Assembly (NCBI RefSeq): GCF_002811985.1
Contig: NZ_NPDU01000037.1
Span: forward strand, 1 to 20,000
Length of the DNA: 20,000 nucleotides
Source of the DNA: Leptospira adleri
Lineage (GTDB): Bacteria > Spirochaetota > Leptospiria > Leptospirales > Leptospiraceae
Reading direction: 5' to 3'
In this document: positions 9,878-20,000 of the stretch, piece after piece
How the letters are laid out: each line of letters opens with the position of its first letter
Numbering within the stretch: the first letter of the stretch is position 1
The notes under the pieces: model-generated
The model's input: only the letters and a program-made list of their open reading frames with translations
What the model was told of the DNA's origin: nothing
Database searches by the model: none
Position numbers and translations under genes: made by a program

Positions 9878-10924
9878 ATGCCGAAGATCCAGAGAATTCT
9901 CATCGATGAAAGAGAGGTTCCCGCGGGTTTACGATCCCTTACTCGAATTCGATCCTTCTCGGAGATTCGAAACGGAATTCTGAATACGATTCAGAGAACG
10001 AAGGAACTCTATTCGGATGCAAAAATCTTTTACATTCATTCCAACGCGGCTTTTCAACAGGCATTTTTGGAAAGAAATTCTAAACTACTTCCTTATGACG
10101 GAAAGGACGTGGATTTGGTTTTATCTCCTGAATCCTGCCTTCCATGGAATCTGATCGACGGAACCGCGAAGAACATAGAATCCGATCTTGAACTCAGCAA
10201 AGAGATTCAAAAATGGATCCGAAAGTTGAAGGTCAAATCCAATCACTTTCACGTAGTCGGAAAATCGAAACATCTCCACGTTCATCCTTCTGCGACGATT
10301 TATCCGGGGGTCGTTTTTGATACGACTTCGGGACCGATCGTAGTGGATAAGGACGCAAAGATCACTTCATTCTCGTTTATCGAAGGTCCGGTTTATATCG
10401 GACCCAATTCTCAAATTGATAACGCGAGAATCACCGGAGCGACCAGCATCGGCGCGACTTGTAGAATCGGCGGCGAAGTGGGAACTTCTCTCATCGGCGA
10501 TTTTACGAATAAACATCACGAAGGATTCTTAGGACATTCCGTTTTAGGAAGTTGGGTAAACGTCGGCGCGCTCGCGACCACTTCCGATTTGAAGAACAAC
10601 TATGGGGTTGTTAAAATTCGGGAAGAGAACGACGAATGTATCACCGGTTCGATCAAATTCGGATCCGTGATCGCCGACTATTCGAAGATCGCGATCGGAG
10701 TGATGTTGAATACCGGAACCGTCGTGGATTTCGGATCTAACGTCGTCGCGTCTCGAGTGAGCGGATATGTTTCTCCGTTTACTTGGGCGGAATCGGGACA
10801 ACCTTATATTCTCGATTTATTTCTGAGAGACGCTCGGAAGATTATGGCGAGAAGAAATCGGGAACTCACGTTATCCGAAACGGAACTCATCCGAATCTTA
10901 TACGAATCAAAAGTAAAAAAATAA
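9878..10924 (+). CDS. Alternative GlmU-like protein (left-handed beta-helix acyltransferase/nucleotidyltransferase family)
   Basis: 348 aa, third gene of the glm cluster. The C-terminal part (about 135-300) has left-handed beta-helix hexapeptides (HPSATIYPGVVF, GPVYIGPNSQIDNARI, TSIGATCRIGGEVGTSLI), then the conserved NKHHEGFLGHSVLGSWVNVGA (211-231) and NNYGVVKI (240-247). These fit the putative GlmU family of Bacteroidetes, described as UDP-GlcNAc diphosphorylase/GlcN-1-P acetyltransferase. The N-terminal part (ILIDEREVPAGLRSLTRIRSFSEIRNGIL, residues 7-35 in two pieces) resembles that family's start, but there is no GxGTR nucleotide loop of classical GlmU and the N-domain is short (about 120 aa). 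Position after glmM and glmS supports the last steps of UDP-GlcNAc synthesis; whether it has both activities is not shown. A weak ribosome site and 4-nt spacing suggest coupling to glmS. Confidence 0.72.
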   Translation: MPKIQRILIDEREVPAGLRSLTRIRSFSEIRNGILNTIQRTKELYSDAKIFYIHSNAAFQQAFLERNSKLLPYDGKDVDLVLSPESCLPWNLIDGTAKNIESDLELSKEIQKWIRKLKVKSNHFHVVGKSKHLHVHPSATIYPGVVFDTTSGPIVVDKDAKITSFSFIEGPVYIGPNSQIDNARITGATSIGATCRIGGEVGTSLIGDFTNKHHEGFLGHSVLGSWVNVGALATTSDLKNNYGVVKIREENDECITGSIKFGSVIADYSKIAIGVMLNTGTVVDFGSNVVASRVSGYVSPFTWAESGQPYILDLFLRDARKIMARRNRELTLSETELIRILYESKVKK

Positions 10925-10942
10925 AAATCCGGAGGGTTCTCT

Positions 10943-12553
<1,611 letters not shown>

Positions 12554-12617
12554 AAAAAATTGCTTTCAAATTATATCTCCGGAAATATCTTTTTAATTAA
12601 TCTATTCCGGAATCATC

Positions 12618-13550
12618 ATGTACTTTAGAAAATTTCTTTTCTTACTTTCTTTCTGTTTTCTCCCGTTGAGTTTAATGGGAGAATCGCTCATTCTCAAGGA
12701 TGGGACTATCATCAAAGGTCGAGTTACTTCTCAGAACGCGCAGACCGTTGTGATTCAAACCGAAGACGGAAAAAAACAGGAATTCTCTAAGATTCGAATT
12801 CTTAAGATCGTATATAAGGACGTCACTCAAGCGGAAGCCTTGAAGATCCAAAAAGAAGAAGAAGCAAAGCTCGCAGAAAAAGAGCAAAAGAAGAAAGATC
12901 AAGAAGATAAAAAGAAGGCTGAAGAAGAGCTTTCTAAAAAGAATAAAGAAGAAGCCGAAAAACAAAGTAAGCTGGAAAAAGAAGCAAAGCTCGCAGATGC
13001 GAATCAAAAAGAGAGAGAACGTCTTGCTCGCATCCAACAAAGAGGTTTAGGGCCTTGGAGCGTTGCGTGGAGATCAGCGGTTCTTCCGGGTTGGGGGCAG
13101 TGGACGGACGAAAGAAAGACTTCTGCGATCGTTTATTCTTCGCTTTTTATAAGTTCGCTTTACTTAGTGTATCGTGAAAATCAGATCTACAAAAATTCAG
13201 TGAAGGATTTGAATCATATCAACAATCCTTACGAAACTCTCATTCCTCCTCCCACATTTTCTGATCCAGCAGCTCTTTACATTTACAGTAAACCTTTTGA
13301 GGACCAGAGAGAGAAGGTAAATCAAAACTATCACAAGGTTCAACTCTCCATTGCCTTTAGCGTTTTGGTTTACGCGGCCAATATCTTTGACGCTTATTTT
13401 TTTCATCCCCGTTTTGGAAAATCGGTTAGCAATCATTTGATTCTGGACTACAATCCGATGGCAAGATTGGATTCTACTTATACGGCGAATTCAAATTCTT
13501 CCACCATAGAAACTCTCTGGAAACTCGGATACCGATTCAATTTAGAATAG
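12618..13550 (+). CDS. Exported or membrane protein with Lys/Glu coiled coil and DUF5683-like C-terminus
   Basis: 310 aa. Residues 1-21 (MYFRKFLFLLSFCFLPLSLMG) are a signal peptide or signal anchor with no lipobox. Residues 22-68 form a small beta unit (LILKDGTIIKGRV, VVIQTEDGKKQEFSKI) of the kind that precedes many spirochaete envelope proteins. Residues 71-140 are a Lys/Glu/Ala coiled coil with two EAKLA repeats. The C-terminal part opens with WRSAVLPGWGQW (151-162), as in DUF5683-like proteins, followed by two hydrophobic segments (about 168-185 and 242-260) and a polar tail. So the protein probably sits in the inner membrane with a periplasmic head. Function unknown. The ribosome site is weak (GGAATC before ATG 12618). 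A CCGGAA...TTCCGG inverted repeat (12579-12610) lies just upstream. Confidence 0.75.
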   Translation: MYFRKFLFLLSFCFLPLSLMGESLILKDGTIIKGRVTSQNAQTVVIQTEDGKKQEFSKIRILKIVYKDVTQAEALKIQKEEEAKLAEKEQKKKDQEDKKKAEEELSKKNKEEAEKQSKLEKEAKLADANQKERERLARIQQRGLGPWSVAWRSAVLPGWGQWTDERKTSAIVYSSLFISSLYLVYRENQIYKNSVKDLNHINNPYETLIPPPTFSDPAALYIYSKPFEDQREKVNQNYHKVQLSIAFSVLVYAANIFDAYFFHPRFGKSVSNHLILDYNPMARLDSTYTANSNSSTIETLWKLGYRFNLE

Positions 13551-13676
13551 AAGCAGTTTTTAGATTTTCTCAGCATCTTTTTGAGAGAAAAAGCAAAATC
13601 GATAAAAATGCCTAATAAATAAGCAAATTGGGGTACTTTTTCGATTTCCGGATGCTTTTCGGTTGAGGGAAGTTCC

Positions 13677-13688
13677 GGAGTTCCGACC
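13677..13688 (-). repeat. Intergenic repeat GGTCGGAACTCC, copy 4 (inverted)
   Basis: On the plus strand it reads GGAGTTCCGACC, an exact reverse-complement copy. It lies 89 nt upstream of the sigma-54 -24 element of amtB and is preceded by a second AGTTCCGG (13671-13678), making a short tandem repeat. Confidence 0.7.
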
Positions 13689-13776
13689 TTTTCCTTCTTC
13701 AACGCTGGAAACTGCGAGAACGACGACTTTTAGACCATTTCACCCGCTTTTTAGAATTCTTAATTTATTATCTTCC

Positions 13777-13792
13777 TGGTACCAATCTTGCA
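13777..13792 (+). promoter_or_regulatory. Sigma-54 (RpoN) promoter of amtB-glnK
   Basis: TGGTACCAATCTTGCA has the invariant -24 GG (13778-13779) and -12 GC (13790-13791) separated by exactly 10 nt, and matches 7 of 9 fixed positions of TGGCACG-N4-TTGC, with TTGCA complete. The start of transcription would be near 13803, about 14-26 nt before the candidate amtB start codons. Ammonium-transporter genes are classic sigma-54 targets, which supports the call. Confidence 0.8.
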
Positions 13793-13808
13793 TTAATGTA
13801 TGCAAATT

Positions 13809-15118
<1,310 letters not shown>

Positions 15119-15153
15119 TTTAAGTTACTGAAGAATTTTAATAAGGAGATTAT

Positions 15154-15498
15154 ATGAAATTAATCGTTGCTATCATTCAGCCACATAAACTTGAAGAGGT
15201 TAAGGCGGAATTGACTAAGAATGAGATCTATAGACTTACCGTGAGCGACGTTCAAGGTTACGGTCAGCAAAAAGGGAAAACGGAAGTTTTCCGCGGGCAT
15301 GAATATCAAGTGAACCTTCTCAGAAAAGTTCGTTTGGAAATCGCCGTAAACGACGAGTTCGTTAAACCGACCGTGGATGCGATTCTAAAAGCGGCAAAAA
15401 CCGGAGACGGAAAAATCGGAGACGGTAAGATTTTTATCACGCCGCTCGAAGACGTGATTCGAATCAGAACAGGAGAAAGGGGAAGTTCGGCGATCTAA
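15154..15498 (+). CDS. glnK: PII nitrogen-regulatory signal protein GlnK/GlnB
   Basis: 114 aa. It opens MKLIVAIIQPHKLEEVKAEL and has the T-loop GYGQQKGKTEVFRGHEYQV (35-53) with Tyr51, the uridylylation site, in place, and the C-terminal signature VIRIRTGERG (101-110). PII trimers bind ATP/ADP and 2-oxoglutarate and block AmtB when nitrogen is plentiful. Linkage to amtB (35-nt gap, shared sigma-54 promoter) favours GlnK over GlnB. The ATG has AAGGAG 5 nt upstream. The B-loop reads TGDGKIGDGKIF (83-94), two residues longer than the usual TGKIGDGKIF. A terminator follows. Confidence 0.95.
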   Translation: MKLIVAIIQPHKLEEVKAELTKNEIYRLTVSDVQGYGQQKGKTEVFRGHEYQVNLLRKVRLEIAVNDEFVKPTVDAILKAAKTGDGKIGDGKIFITPLEDVIRIRTGERGSSAI

Positions 15499-15522
15499 TT
15501 TCTTCTTTCGAATTAAAAATGG

Positions 15523-15557
15523 AGCCGGGGATTTAGAAACCCGGCTTTGTTTTTATA
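15523..15557 (+). terminator. Intrinsic terminator of amtB-glnK
   Basis: Arms AGCCGGG (15523-15529) and CCCGGCT (15540-15546) form a perfect 7-bp stem around a 10-nt loop, followed by TTGTTTTTA. It begins 25 nt after the glnK stop. Confidence 0.85.
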
Positions 15558-15561
15558 TATT

Positions 15562-15584
15562 CTAAAATGTAGGAACTCCTGCGA
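15562..15584 (+). repeat. Composite intergenic element TTCTAAAA + TGTAGGAACTCC
   Basis: TTCTAAAATGTAGGAACTCC joins an AT-rich half palindrome directly to a variant of the GGAACTCC repeat. The 16-mer TGTAGGAACTCCTGCG (15569-15584) differs from TGTCGGAACTCCGACA at the two n positions of the dyad and in its last arm. Confidence 0.5.
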
Positions 15585-15830
15585 ATTTGCGATTTTCGGG
15601 GGAAGTTTCGAAATTCGACTTGAGAATCCGCTTTCATCGTTGCGAGAACTGAGGATTTCTTTTTAAATTCAAATTATTTCTTCATTCTTTAATTCTAAAA
15701 TGACAAGAATTTTAGAATCAGTTTCTAATCCTTGCCCGAAGCGGCTTGTGGCCCATGCTCTCTTCTTTGTCATTTTTTGATCCGAAGCAGACCGGAACCG
15801 AAAGGATTTGTCTTAGAAAAACGATCCAAT

Positions 15831-16694
15831 TTATTTCGTAAGAATTACGAACCTTTCCTTTCCGGAAAGGTCTTTTTCTACCCTTCCTTTTGCCCAACCC
15901 TTACCGATCGCTTCCGAGACAAGGGCGCTTGCCAATGAAGGAAGAGTTTCCATATAAAATTTTCCGTTCGGGTTCAAGTAAGAATGTGCTTTTTCGATTA
16001 GATCGGTTAGGAAATCCTTCGGATTTTCCAGAAAGAGTGCAAGATGCGGTTCGTAGTCAAGGACGTCTTTCATCATGGTTTCCTTATCCGAACTCGGGAT
16101 ATAAGGAGGATTGGTTGCTATCAAATCGAATTTGAGATCCCGAGGGATGGAAGAAAATAAATCACTTTCAAAAAATTGAATAGATTCTTTGTCCTCTCCC
16201 AAAAGCTGATTTGAATTCTTCTCGGCGACGCTTAGAGCGTCTTTTGAGATATCGCTCAGAAAAATATTCCAATCATTTCGTGCAACTTTGAGGCTAATTC
16301 CGATACAACCGCTTCCCGTACAAAGATCAAGGACGTTGATTTCTTTTGCGTCGTCTTTAAAATCGAGAAGAATCTTTTCCACGAGTTCTTCGGTTTCCGG
16401 TCTCGGAATCAATACGTTTTCGTTTACGAAAAAAACGGAATTGTAAAACGCTTTTTGACCGGTGATATATGAGGTCGGTTTATTTTTGGATCTTTCGACG
16501 ATTCTTTCTCTGTAAGCGTCCTTTTCGGATTCATTTAACAATCTTTCGAAGTTCACATATAATTTCACCCTTTGAAGGTTCAAGAGGTCGGCAAGAAGAA
16601 TTTCCGCGTCCAATCTTGCGGTGGAAATTTCTTTCTTTTTTAAAAACTCTTCCGATTTTTTTAGGAGGGAAAGAATGGAATCCGGGTGTTGCAT
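15831..16694 (-). CDS. prmC: Peptide chain release factor N5-glutamine methyltransferase
   Basis: Class I SAM-dependent methyltransferase that methylates the Gln of the GGQ loop in RF1/RF2. From ATG 16694 it is 287 aa (E. coli 277). An N-terminal helical substrate domain (about 1-75) is followed by PTSYITGQKAFY (73-84), the PrmC motif IPRPETEELVE (96-106), the SAM-binding DLCTGSGCIGISL (123-135), and the catalytic NPPYIP (195-200). The usual GGxDGL after EPHLAL is replaced by FLENPKD, and EIGxxQ by METLPS, so the C-terminal part has drifted, but the catalytic core is intact. The frame is open to a GTG at 16718; ATG 16694 is preferred, though neither has a well-spaced ribosome site. No prfA neighbour is seen: the gene before it on this strand is a tRNA 0.5 kb away. 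Confidence 0.88.
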   Translation of the reverse strand: MQHPDSILSLLKKSEEFLKKKEISTARLDAEILLADLLNLQRVKLYVNFERLLNESEKDAYRERIVERSKNKPTSYITGQKAFYNSVFFVNENVLIPRPETEELVEKILLDFKDDAKEINVLDLCTGSGCIGISLKVARNDWNIFLSDISKDALSVAEKNSNQLLGEDKESIQFFESDLFSSIPRDLKFDLIATNPPYIPSSDKETMMKDVLDYEPHLALFLENPKDFLTDLIEKAHSYLNPNGKFYMETLPSLASALVSEAIGKGWAKGRVEKDLSGKERFVILTK

Positions 16695-16745
16695 CGTTAA
16701 CGTAGGGTCCTTAACCACAAATTGGCTGGAATTTCAAGATATATC

Positions 16746-16761
16746 CGTCGGAAGTACGACA
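16746..16761. repeat. Degenerate copy of the 16-bp GGAACTCC dyad
   Basis: CGTCGGAAGTACGACA matches TGTCGGAACTCCGACA at 13 of 16 positions and keeps GTCG/CGAC arms. Confidence 0.4.
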
Positions 16762-16771
16762 ATCCTCCGTA

Positions 16772-16835
16772 AAAGTCGCGCGCCCCACCCTGATCTTGGG
16801 TGGAGGGGTGGGAGGTGGGAAAAACGGGCGACTTT
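16772..16835. repeat. GC-rich hairpin with a G-quadruplex motif
   Basis: Outer arms AAAGTCGC (16772-16779) and GCGACTTT (16828-16835) are perfect, and an inner pair CCACCC (16785-16790) and GGGTGG (16798-16803) closes a 7-nt loop. Between the arms the plus strand has GGG-TGGA-GGGG-T-GGG-AGGT-GGG at 16798-16819, four G-runs with short loops. Confidence 0.6.
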
Positions 16836-16845
16836 GCTTTATCAT

Positions 16846-16859
16846 AAAATTATAATTTT
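16846..16859. repeat. Perfect 14-bp AT palindrome AAAATTATAATTTT
   Basis: Perfectly self-complementary, 27 nt before the dyad at 16887. Confidence 0.55.
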
Positions 16860-16886
16860 GCAAGAAAAAAGTCCCCTTTGCTTTTT

Positions 16887-16902
16887 TGTCGGAACTCCGA
16901 CA
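16887..16902. repeat. Dyad copy TGTCGGAACTCCGACA (perfect 7-bp arms)
   Basis: TGTCGGA and TCCGACA are exact reverse complements around AC. This is the most symmetrical member of the intergenic repeat family and suggests the full unit is a 16-bp dyad. Confidence 0.65.
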
Positions 16903-17097
16903 GACATTCCGATCCGGATTTTTCTGATTCTAAATGTAGCGTAGTAACTTGCAAATGAGGATGGGGCGCTTTCGAGTATGCCGGCCGGCGGAATGACTCG
17001 ATGTGAGATTCTTTGCGATTCCGTCGTCTGGGACGTTTGAGATACTTTACTCTATTATAAAATTCTAATTTTCTAAGCACAAAGGTCTTCACTTTTT

Positions 17098-17113
17098 TTT
17101 CGGAATTCCCACA
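17098..17113. repeat. Degenerate copy of the dyad beside an AT element
   Basis: TTTCGGAATTCCCACA matches the perfect copy at 13 of 16 positions. It follows a T-run, and an AAAATTCTAATTTT element lies about 25 nt before it. Confidence 0.4.
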
Positions 17114-17191
17114 AAACCTTTCTTAAGATCCTACCTCCGATCGATATCCGTCTCGACTTTGATTCGGCAGGGATATTTCAGAGGATGGGGG

Positions 17192-17936
<745 letters not shown>

Positions 17937-17937
17937 A

Positions 17938-18990
17938 TCAGGTGCTCATCTCCTTTGCTTTCAGCCTGGATTTCTGAGAAATGCTGTCTTTTTCAGGAGG
18001 AAGCAACGCTACTTTTCCGTAGAGCATTCTGGCTCTTTGACGATCCCCTTGCAGTTCGGAAATTTCCGCCAAATGAAAGAGAGATTCTTTGATCGATTCT
18101 CCCGAAGGGTACTTTTTGATATAGGTCGAAAAGGAAGAATTTGCGTTGTCCAGATCGTTCGTCTTCATCAGACAGATCCCGAGCTGAAAGAGGGAATTCT
18201 CCACCAACTTCTTCTCCGAATCGAATTTGAAATCCGTTCGATTGAGAAGATCTTTATAGATGATCATCGCGTCGTTGTGTTTTCCCACGTTGACCAGAGT
18301 GTGAGCCCGGTTATAGAGCGAGGTGATCGAGTTGTCCACCCCTTGTGTGATCGTAGATTTTTCCACGGCCGGTTTCATGATGTTTTGAAGAGTTTCCTGC
18401 GAGACCCTACTTCCGCCCTCGTAAACGAGCGGAGGCATGTTGAGAGGGAAAGGGCTTCCTCTTCTCGCGAGTTCTAAAAGTTCGGTCGCACGGCCGGAAT
18501 ACGTGGTCCCCGGATAGTGTTGTAGATATTTTTCGAACGCGTAGACTGCGTGAGGAAGATTATTATTTTTATAAAATACTTCGGCTACGTTCATCAATTC
18601 AAAAGCGGGGTTTCTGGTGTCGGATTGTCCCAGAATCTCTTTCAGTTTTTTATGAACCTGTCTGAGCTGGCTGGAAAAAACTTTCATCATCTTTAAAATG
18701 AGATGAGTTTTTTCTGCCACAAATTGTTCAAACTCATTGGGTTTGAAGACGAGAATGGTGGCGCTTCCTATGACTTGAGCGGTTTCTTCTCTAGGATATT
18801 TTCCCAGCGCGGATTTTACTCCGAAGAATTCTCCGATTCGGACGTCTTCTTTGACTTCTTGTCCGGTGTCTAAGGCCGGAAATGTCAGAATGACGCGCCC
18901 ATTTCTTAGGACGTAAATATCCTCCGCTTTATCCTTTTCAAAATAAATGATGGATCCGCCTTTATAATTTCTGATGATCGGACCGGCCAA
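17938..18990 (-). CDS. Cyclic nucleotide-binding domain fused to TPR repeats
   Basis: 350 aa, no signal peptide. Residues about 5-120 form a cyclic-nucleotide-binding fold: [20 protein letters not shown] (11-30), GRVILTF, then [20 protein letters not shown] (53-72) in the place of the phosphate-binding cassette. The usual PRSAT is PREETA here, so the ligand may differ from cAMP. From about 128 on there are TPR-like helical pairs ([20 protein letters not shown] at 129-148; [20 protein letters not shown] at 224-243; [20 protein letters not shown] at 265-284; [20 protein letters not shown] at 303-322), a protein-interaction scaffold. There is no DNA-binding domain. The start is TTG 18990 with AGGT six nt upstream, inside an 8-nt gap; a stop just upstream leaves no ATG option. 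It lies between the amidohydrolase and the CRP-like gene. Confidence 0.8.
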   Translation of the reverse strand: MAGPIIRNYKGGSIIYFEKDKAEDIYVLRNGRVILTFPALDTGQEVKEDVRIGEFFGVKSALGKYPREETAQVIGSATILVFKPNEFEQFVAEKTHLILKMMKVFSSQLRQVHKKLKEILGQSDTRNPAFELMNVAEVFYKNNNLPHAVYAFEKYLQHYPGTTYSGRATELLELARRGSPFPLNMPPLVYEGGSRVSQETLQNIMKPAVEKSTITQGVDNSITSLYNRAHTLVNVGKHNDAMIIYKDLLNRTDFKFDSEKKLVENSLFQLGICLMKTNDLDNANSSFSTYIKKYPSGESIKESLFHLAEISELQGDRQRARMLYGKVALLPPEKDSISQKSRLKAKEMST

Positions 18991-18998
18991 ATGATTAC

Positions 18999-20000
18999 CT
19001 ACTCAAAGTTATCAAATTCTTTCTGTGCGGGGAAAAATGCCAAATCCTTTTTATAACCAAGGGAGACGGCAAGCGATTCCAGGAGTTTTCCCGGAGAACC
19101 TGTTAAATACTTATCGGCGTTTTGGATTCGAATTCTTTCAACGTTCGCGCCGGATTCTTCAAAAAAAGATTCTAAACTGATATCTCCGTAAACCGGAACT
19201 CCGTTTCTTAGGACGAGACGAATGCTATTTAGGTCGGATTCGCAGAGGTTCGAATACGGATCGTCTGAATTTCGAGAGACGATCACCAAATCCGCTTTTT
19301 TCCCGACTTCAATGCTTCCGATTTCCTTTTCCACTCGGAAGGCTTTGGCCGGGTTGGTCGTCACCATTTCAAAAAGAATTTTCGGTGAAAGATCTTCTCC
19401 GTATTCGCTCTGATAAAATTTTCTCGCTGTCCGAATTTCTTCCAAAAGATTCAAGGATCCGCATAGACTGGAATCGGTTCCTAAAGAGACGTTCACCTTG
19501 TGTTTGAGAAGATCCCGAATGTCGGTCGTTCTTTCGTAAAGAAATAAATTCGCTTCGGGGCACCAGACAAGATGTGCCTTTTTTTCAGCGATGAGCGCGA
19601 TATCGGATTCGGACAAAACGACTCCGTGCACAAGGACCGTATGGTCGCTCAAACATCCCATTTTACTCAGAGCCTTCAACGAATCTCTCGATTCCGAATC
19701 GAATCCTTCCGCGATCCGTGTGATGTAAGGAATATCGTCCTTTAGAGCTTTTGCATATTCTTCTTTGGGTCCTTCTCCCCAATTCAAAGAATACGTGCAG
19801 ATGCTGTGAGAAAGCGAGTATCGATTGAGAATTCTTACTGGAGCGTTTTCGACAAAAGGATCCTGTACGAAGTGGGGAATATGATCCTGAACGGAAGTGA
19901 CTCCGGAGATTAGATTCTTATAAGAACCGAGAAGATAGAGTTGTTCCGGATCCAATTGTTGTCTTTCTGAAAATACGATGGAGGACTTGAGATCGTTGTC
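18999..20000 (-). CDS. Amidohydrolase-family metal-dependent hydrolase (5' end outside the window)
   Basis: The frame is open to the right edge, so the start and the N-terminal HxH metal site lie outside; 333 residues are visible. The part seen is the C-terminal two thirds of a cytosine deaminase/chlorohydrolase-type barrel: [13 protein letters not shown] near the edge, [20 protein letters not shown] with a metal-binding His, [20 protein letters not shown], and [19 protein letters not shown] with the catalytic Asp. It ends with the usual small beta domain ([27 protein letters not shown]). The family removes amino or chloro groups from purines, pyrimidines and triazines (MtaD, SsnA, AtzA relatives); the substrate cannot be told from this piece. 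It is the first visible gene of an operon with the cyclic-nucleotide/TPR gene, 8 nt downstream. Confidence 0.82.
   Translation of the reverse strand, partial: DNDLKSSIVFSERQQLDPEQLYLLGSYKNLISGVTSVQDHIPHFVQDPFVENAPVRILNRYSLSHSICTYSLNWGEGPKEEYAKALKDDIPYITRIAEGFDSESRDSLKALSKMGCLSDHTVLVHGVVLSESDIALIAEKKAHLVWCPEANLFLYERTTDIRDLLKHKVNVSLGTDSSLCGSLNLLEEIRTARKFYQSEYGEDLSPKILFEMVTTNPAKAFRVEKEIGSIEVGKKADLVIVSRNSDDPYSNLCESDLNSIRLVLRNGVPVYGDISLESFFEESGANVERIRIQNADKYLTGSPGKLLESLAVSLGYKKDLAFFPAQKEFDNFE

Larger units (their letters stand above)
15499..15830. other. Convergent spacer between glnK and prmC
   Basis: A 332-nt region with no credible gene. It holds the glnK terminator, a TTCTAAAAT + TGTAGGAACTCC composite element (15562-15584), and a hairpin with 9-bp arms ATTCTAAAA (15692-15700) and TTTTAGAAT (15710-15718). 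Nothing else stands out. Confidence 0.55.
16719..17191. other. Repeat-rich spacer upstream of prmC
   Basis: A 473-nt region without a gene between tRNA-Arg and prmC (both minus strand). From left to right it holds a degenerate copy of the 16-bp dyad (16746-16761), a GC-rich hairpin with a G-quadruplex motif (16772-16835), a perfect AT palindrome (16846-16859), a perfect-arm dyad copy (16887-16902), the palindrome GCCGGCCGGC (16980-16989) inside TCGAGT/ACTCGA arms, an AAAATTCTAATTTT element (about 17059-17072) and another degenerate dyad (17098-17113). The prmC promoter must be here, but I cannot point to it. Confidence 0.6.

Noticed and set aside
13565..13588. TTTTCTCA/TGAGAGAAAA hairpin after the exported coiled-coil gene
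   Set aside because: Only about five contiguous A/T-rich pairs with a bulge and no T-tract; too weak to call a terminator.
15857..15870. CCTTTCCGGAAAGG followed by TCTTTTT at the 3' end of prmC, looking like a plus-strand terminator
   Set aside because: The palindrome has no loop and encodes conserved-looking PrmC residues (LSGKERF); a better terminator for glnK is present at 15523.
19195..19202. GGAACTCC within the amidohydrolase gene
   Set aside because: Lacks the GTC flank and the dyad; it is explained by the codons for GVP and is not counted as a member of the repeat family.

Overview
The window looks like a chromosomal piece of a spirochaete, most likely a Leptospira of the pathogenic clade; I do not assign a species. 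This rests on gene content and style: cyclic-nucleotide sensors, one of them fused to TPR repeats, a protein with a signal peptide followed by a Lys/Glu coiled coil, GAATTC- and TTCCGG-rich coding sequence, and short intergenic repeats built around GTCGGAACTCC. I see no transposase, phage gene, CRISPR array or clear sign of recent transfer, so this is mainly a housekeeping region.

Layout from left to right. Positions 1-212 (+) are the tail of a PilZ-domain protein. After a 0.4-kb spacer come an OlsB/hemolysin-like N-acyltransferase (627-1406, +), a terminator, and a divergent PiT-type (phosphate permease-like) membrane protein (1480-2592, +). A 0.55-kb convergent spacer holds three copies of the GGTCGGAACTCC repeat. 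A tightly packed minus-strand operon follows (6115 down to 3145): three unrecognised cytoplasmic proteins (129, 360 and 263 aa) and a family 2 glycosyltransferase, joined by a 4-nt overlap and gaps of 12 and 2 nt. Divergent from it is a plus-strand run: rpsT with a TTG start, tRNA-Val(TAC), glmM-like, glmS, an alternative glmU-like gene and a methylcrotonyl-CoA carboxylase beta subunit. The three glm-type genes would take fructose-6-phosphate to UDP-GlcNAc for peptidoglycan and lipid A. Next come an exported coiled-coil protein (12618-13550, +) and an amtB-glnK ammonium-uptake pair with a good sigma-54 (RpoN) promoter and a terminator. The last part is on the minus strand: prmC (release-factor methyltransferase), a repeat-rich 0.5-kb spacer, tRNA-Arg(CCT), and an operon of an amidohydrolase (cut by the window edge), a cyclic-nucleotide-binding/TPR protein and a CRP-like regulator.

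The points most worth a second look are: the family of 16-bp dyad repeats (consensus about TGTnGGAACTCCnACA), which sits only in spacers and is often near an AT-rich palindrome; the G-quadruplex-capable hairpin upstream of prmC; the sigma-54 promoter of amtB; the uncharacterised 129/360/263-aa operon ending in a glycosyltransferase; the Bacteroidetes/archaeal-looking UDP-GlcNAc pathway with a shortened GlmU-like protein; and the sensor pair that runs straight into a tRNA gene. I did not find a clearly new defence or mobile system.
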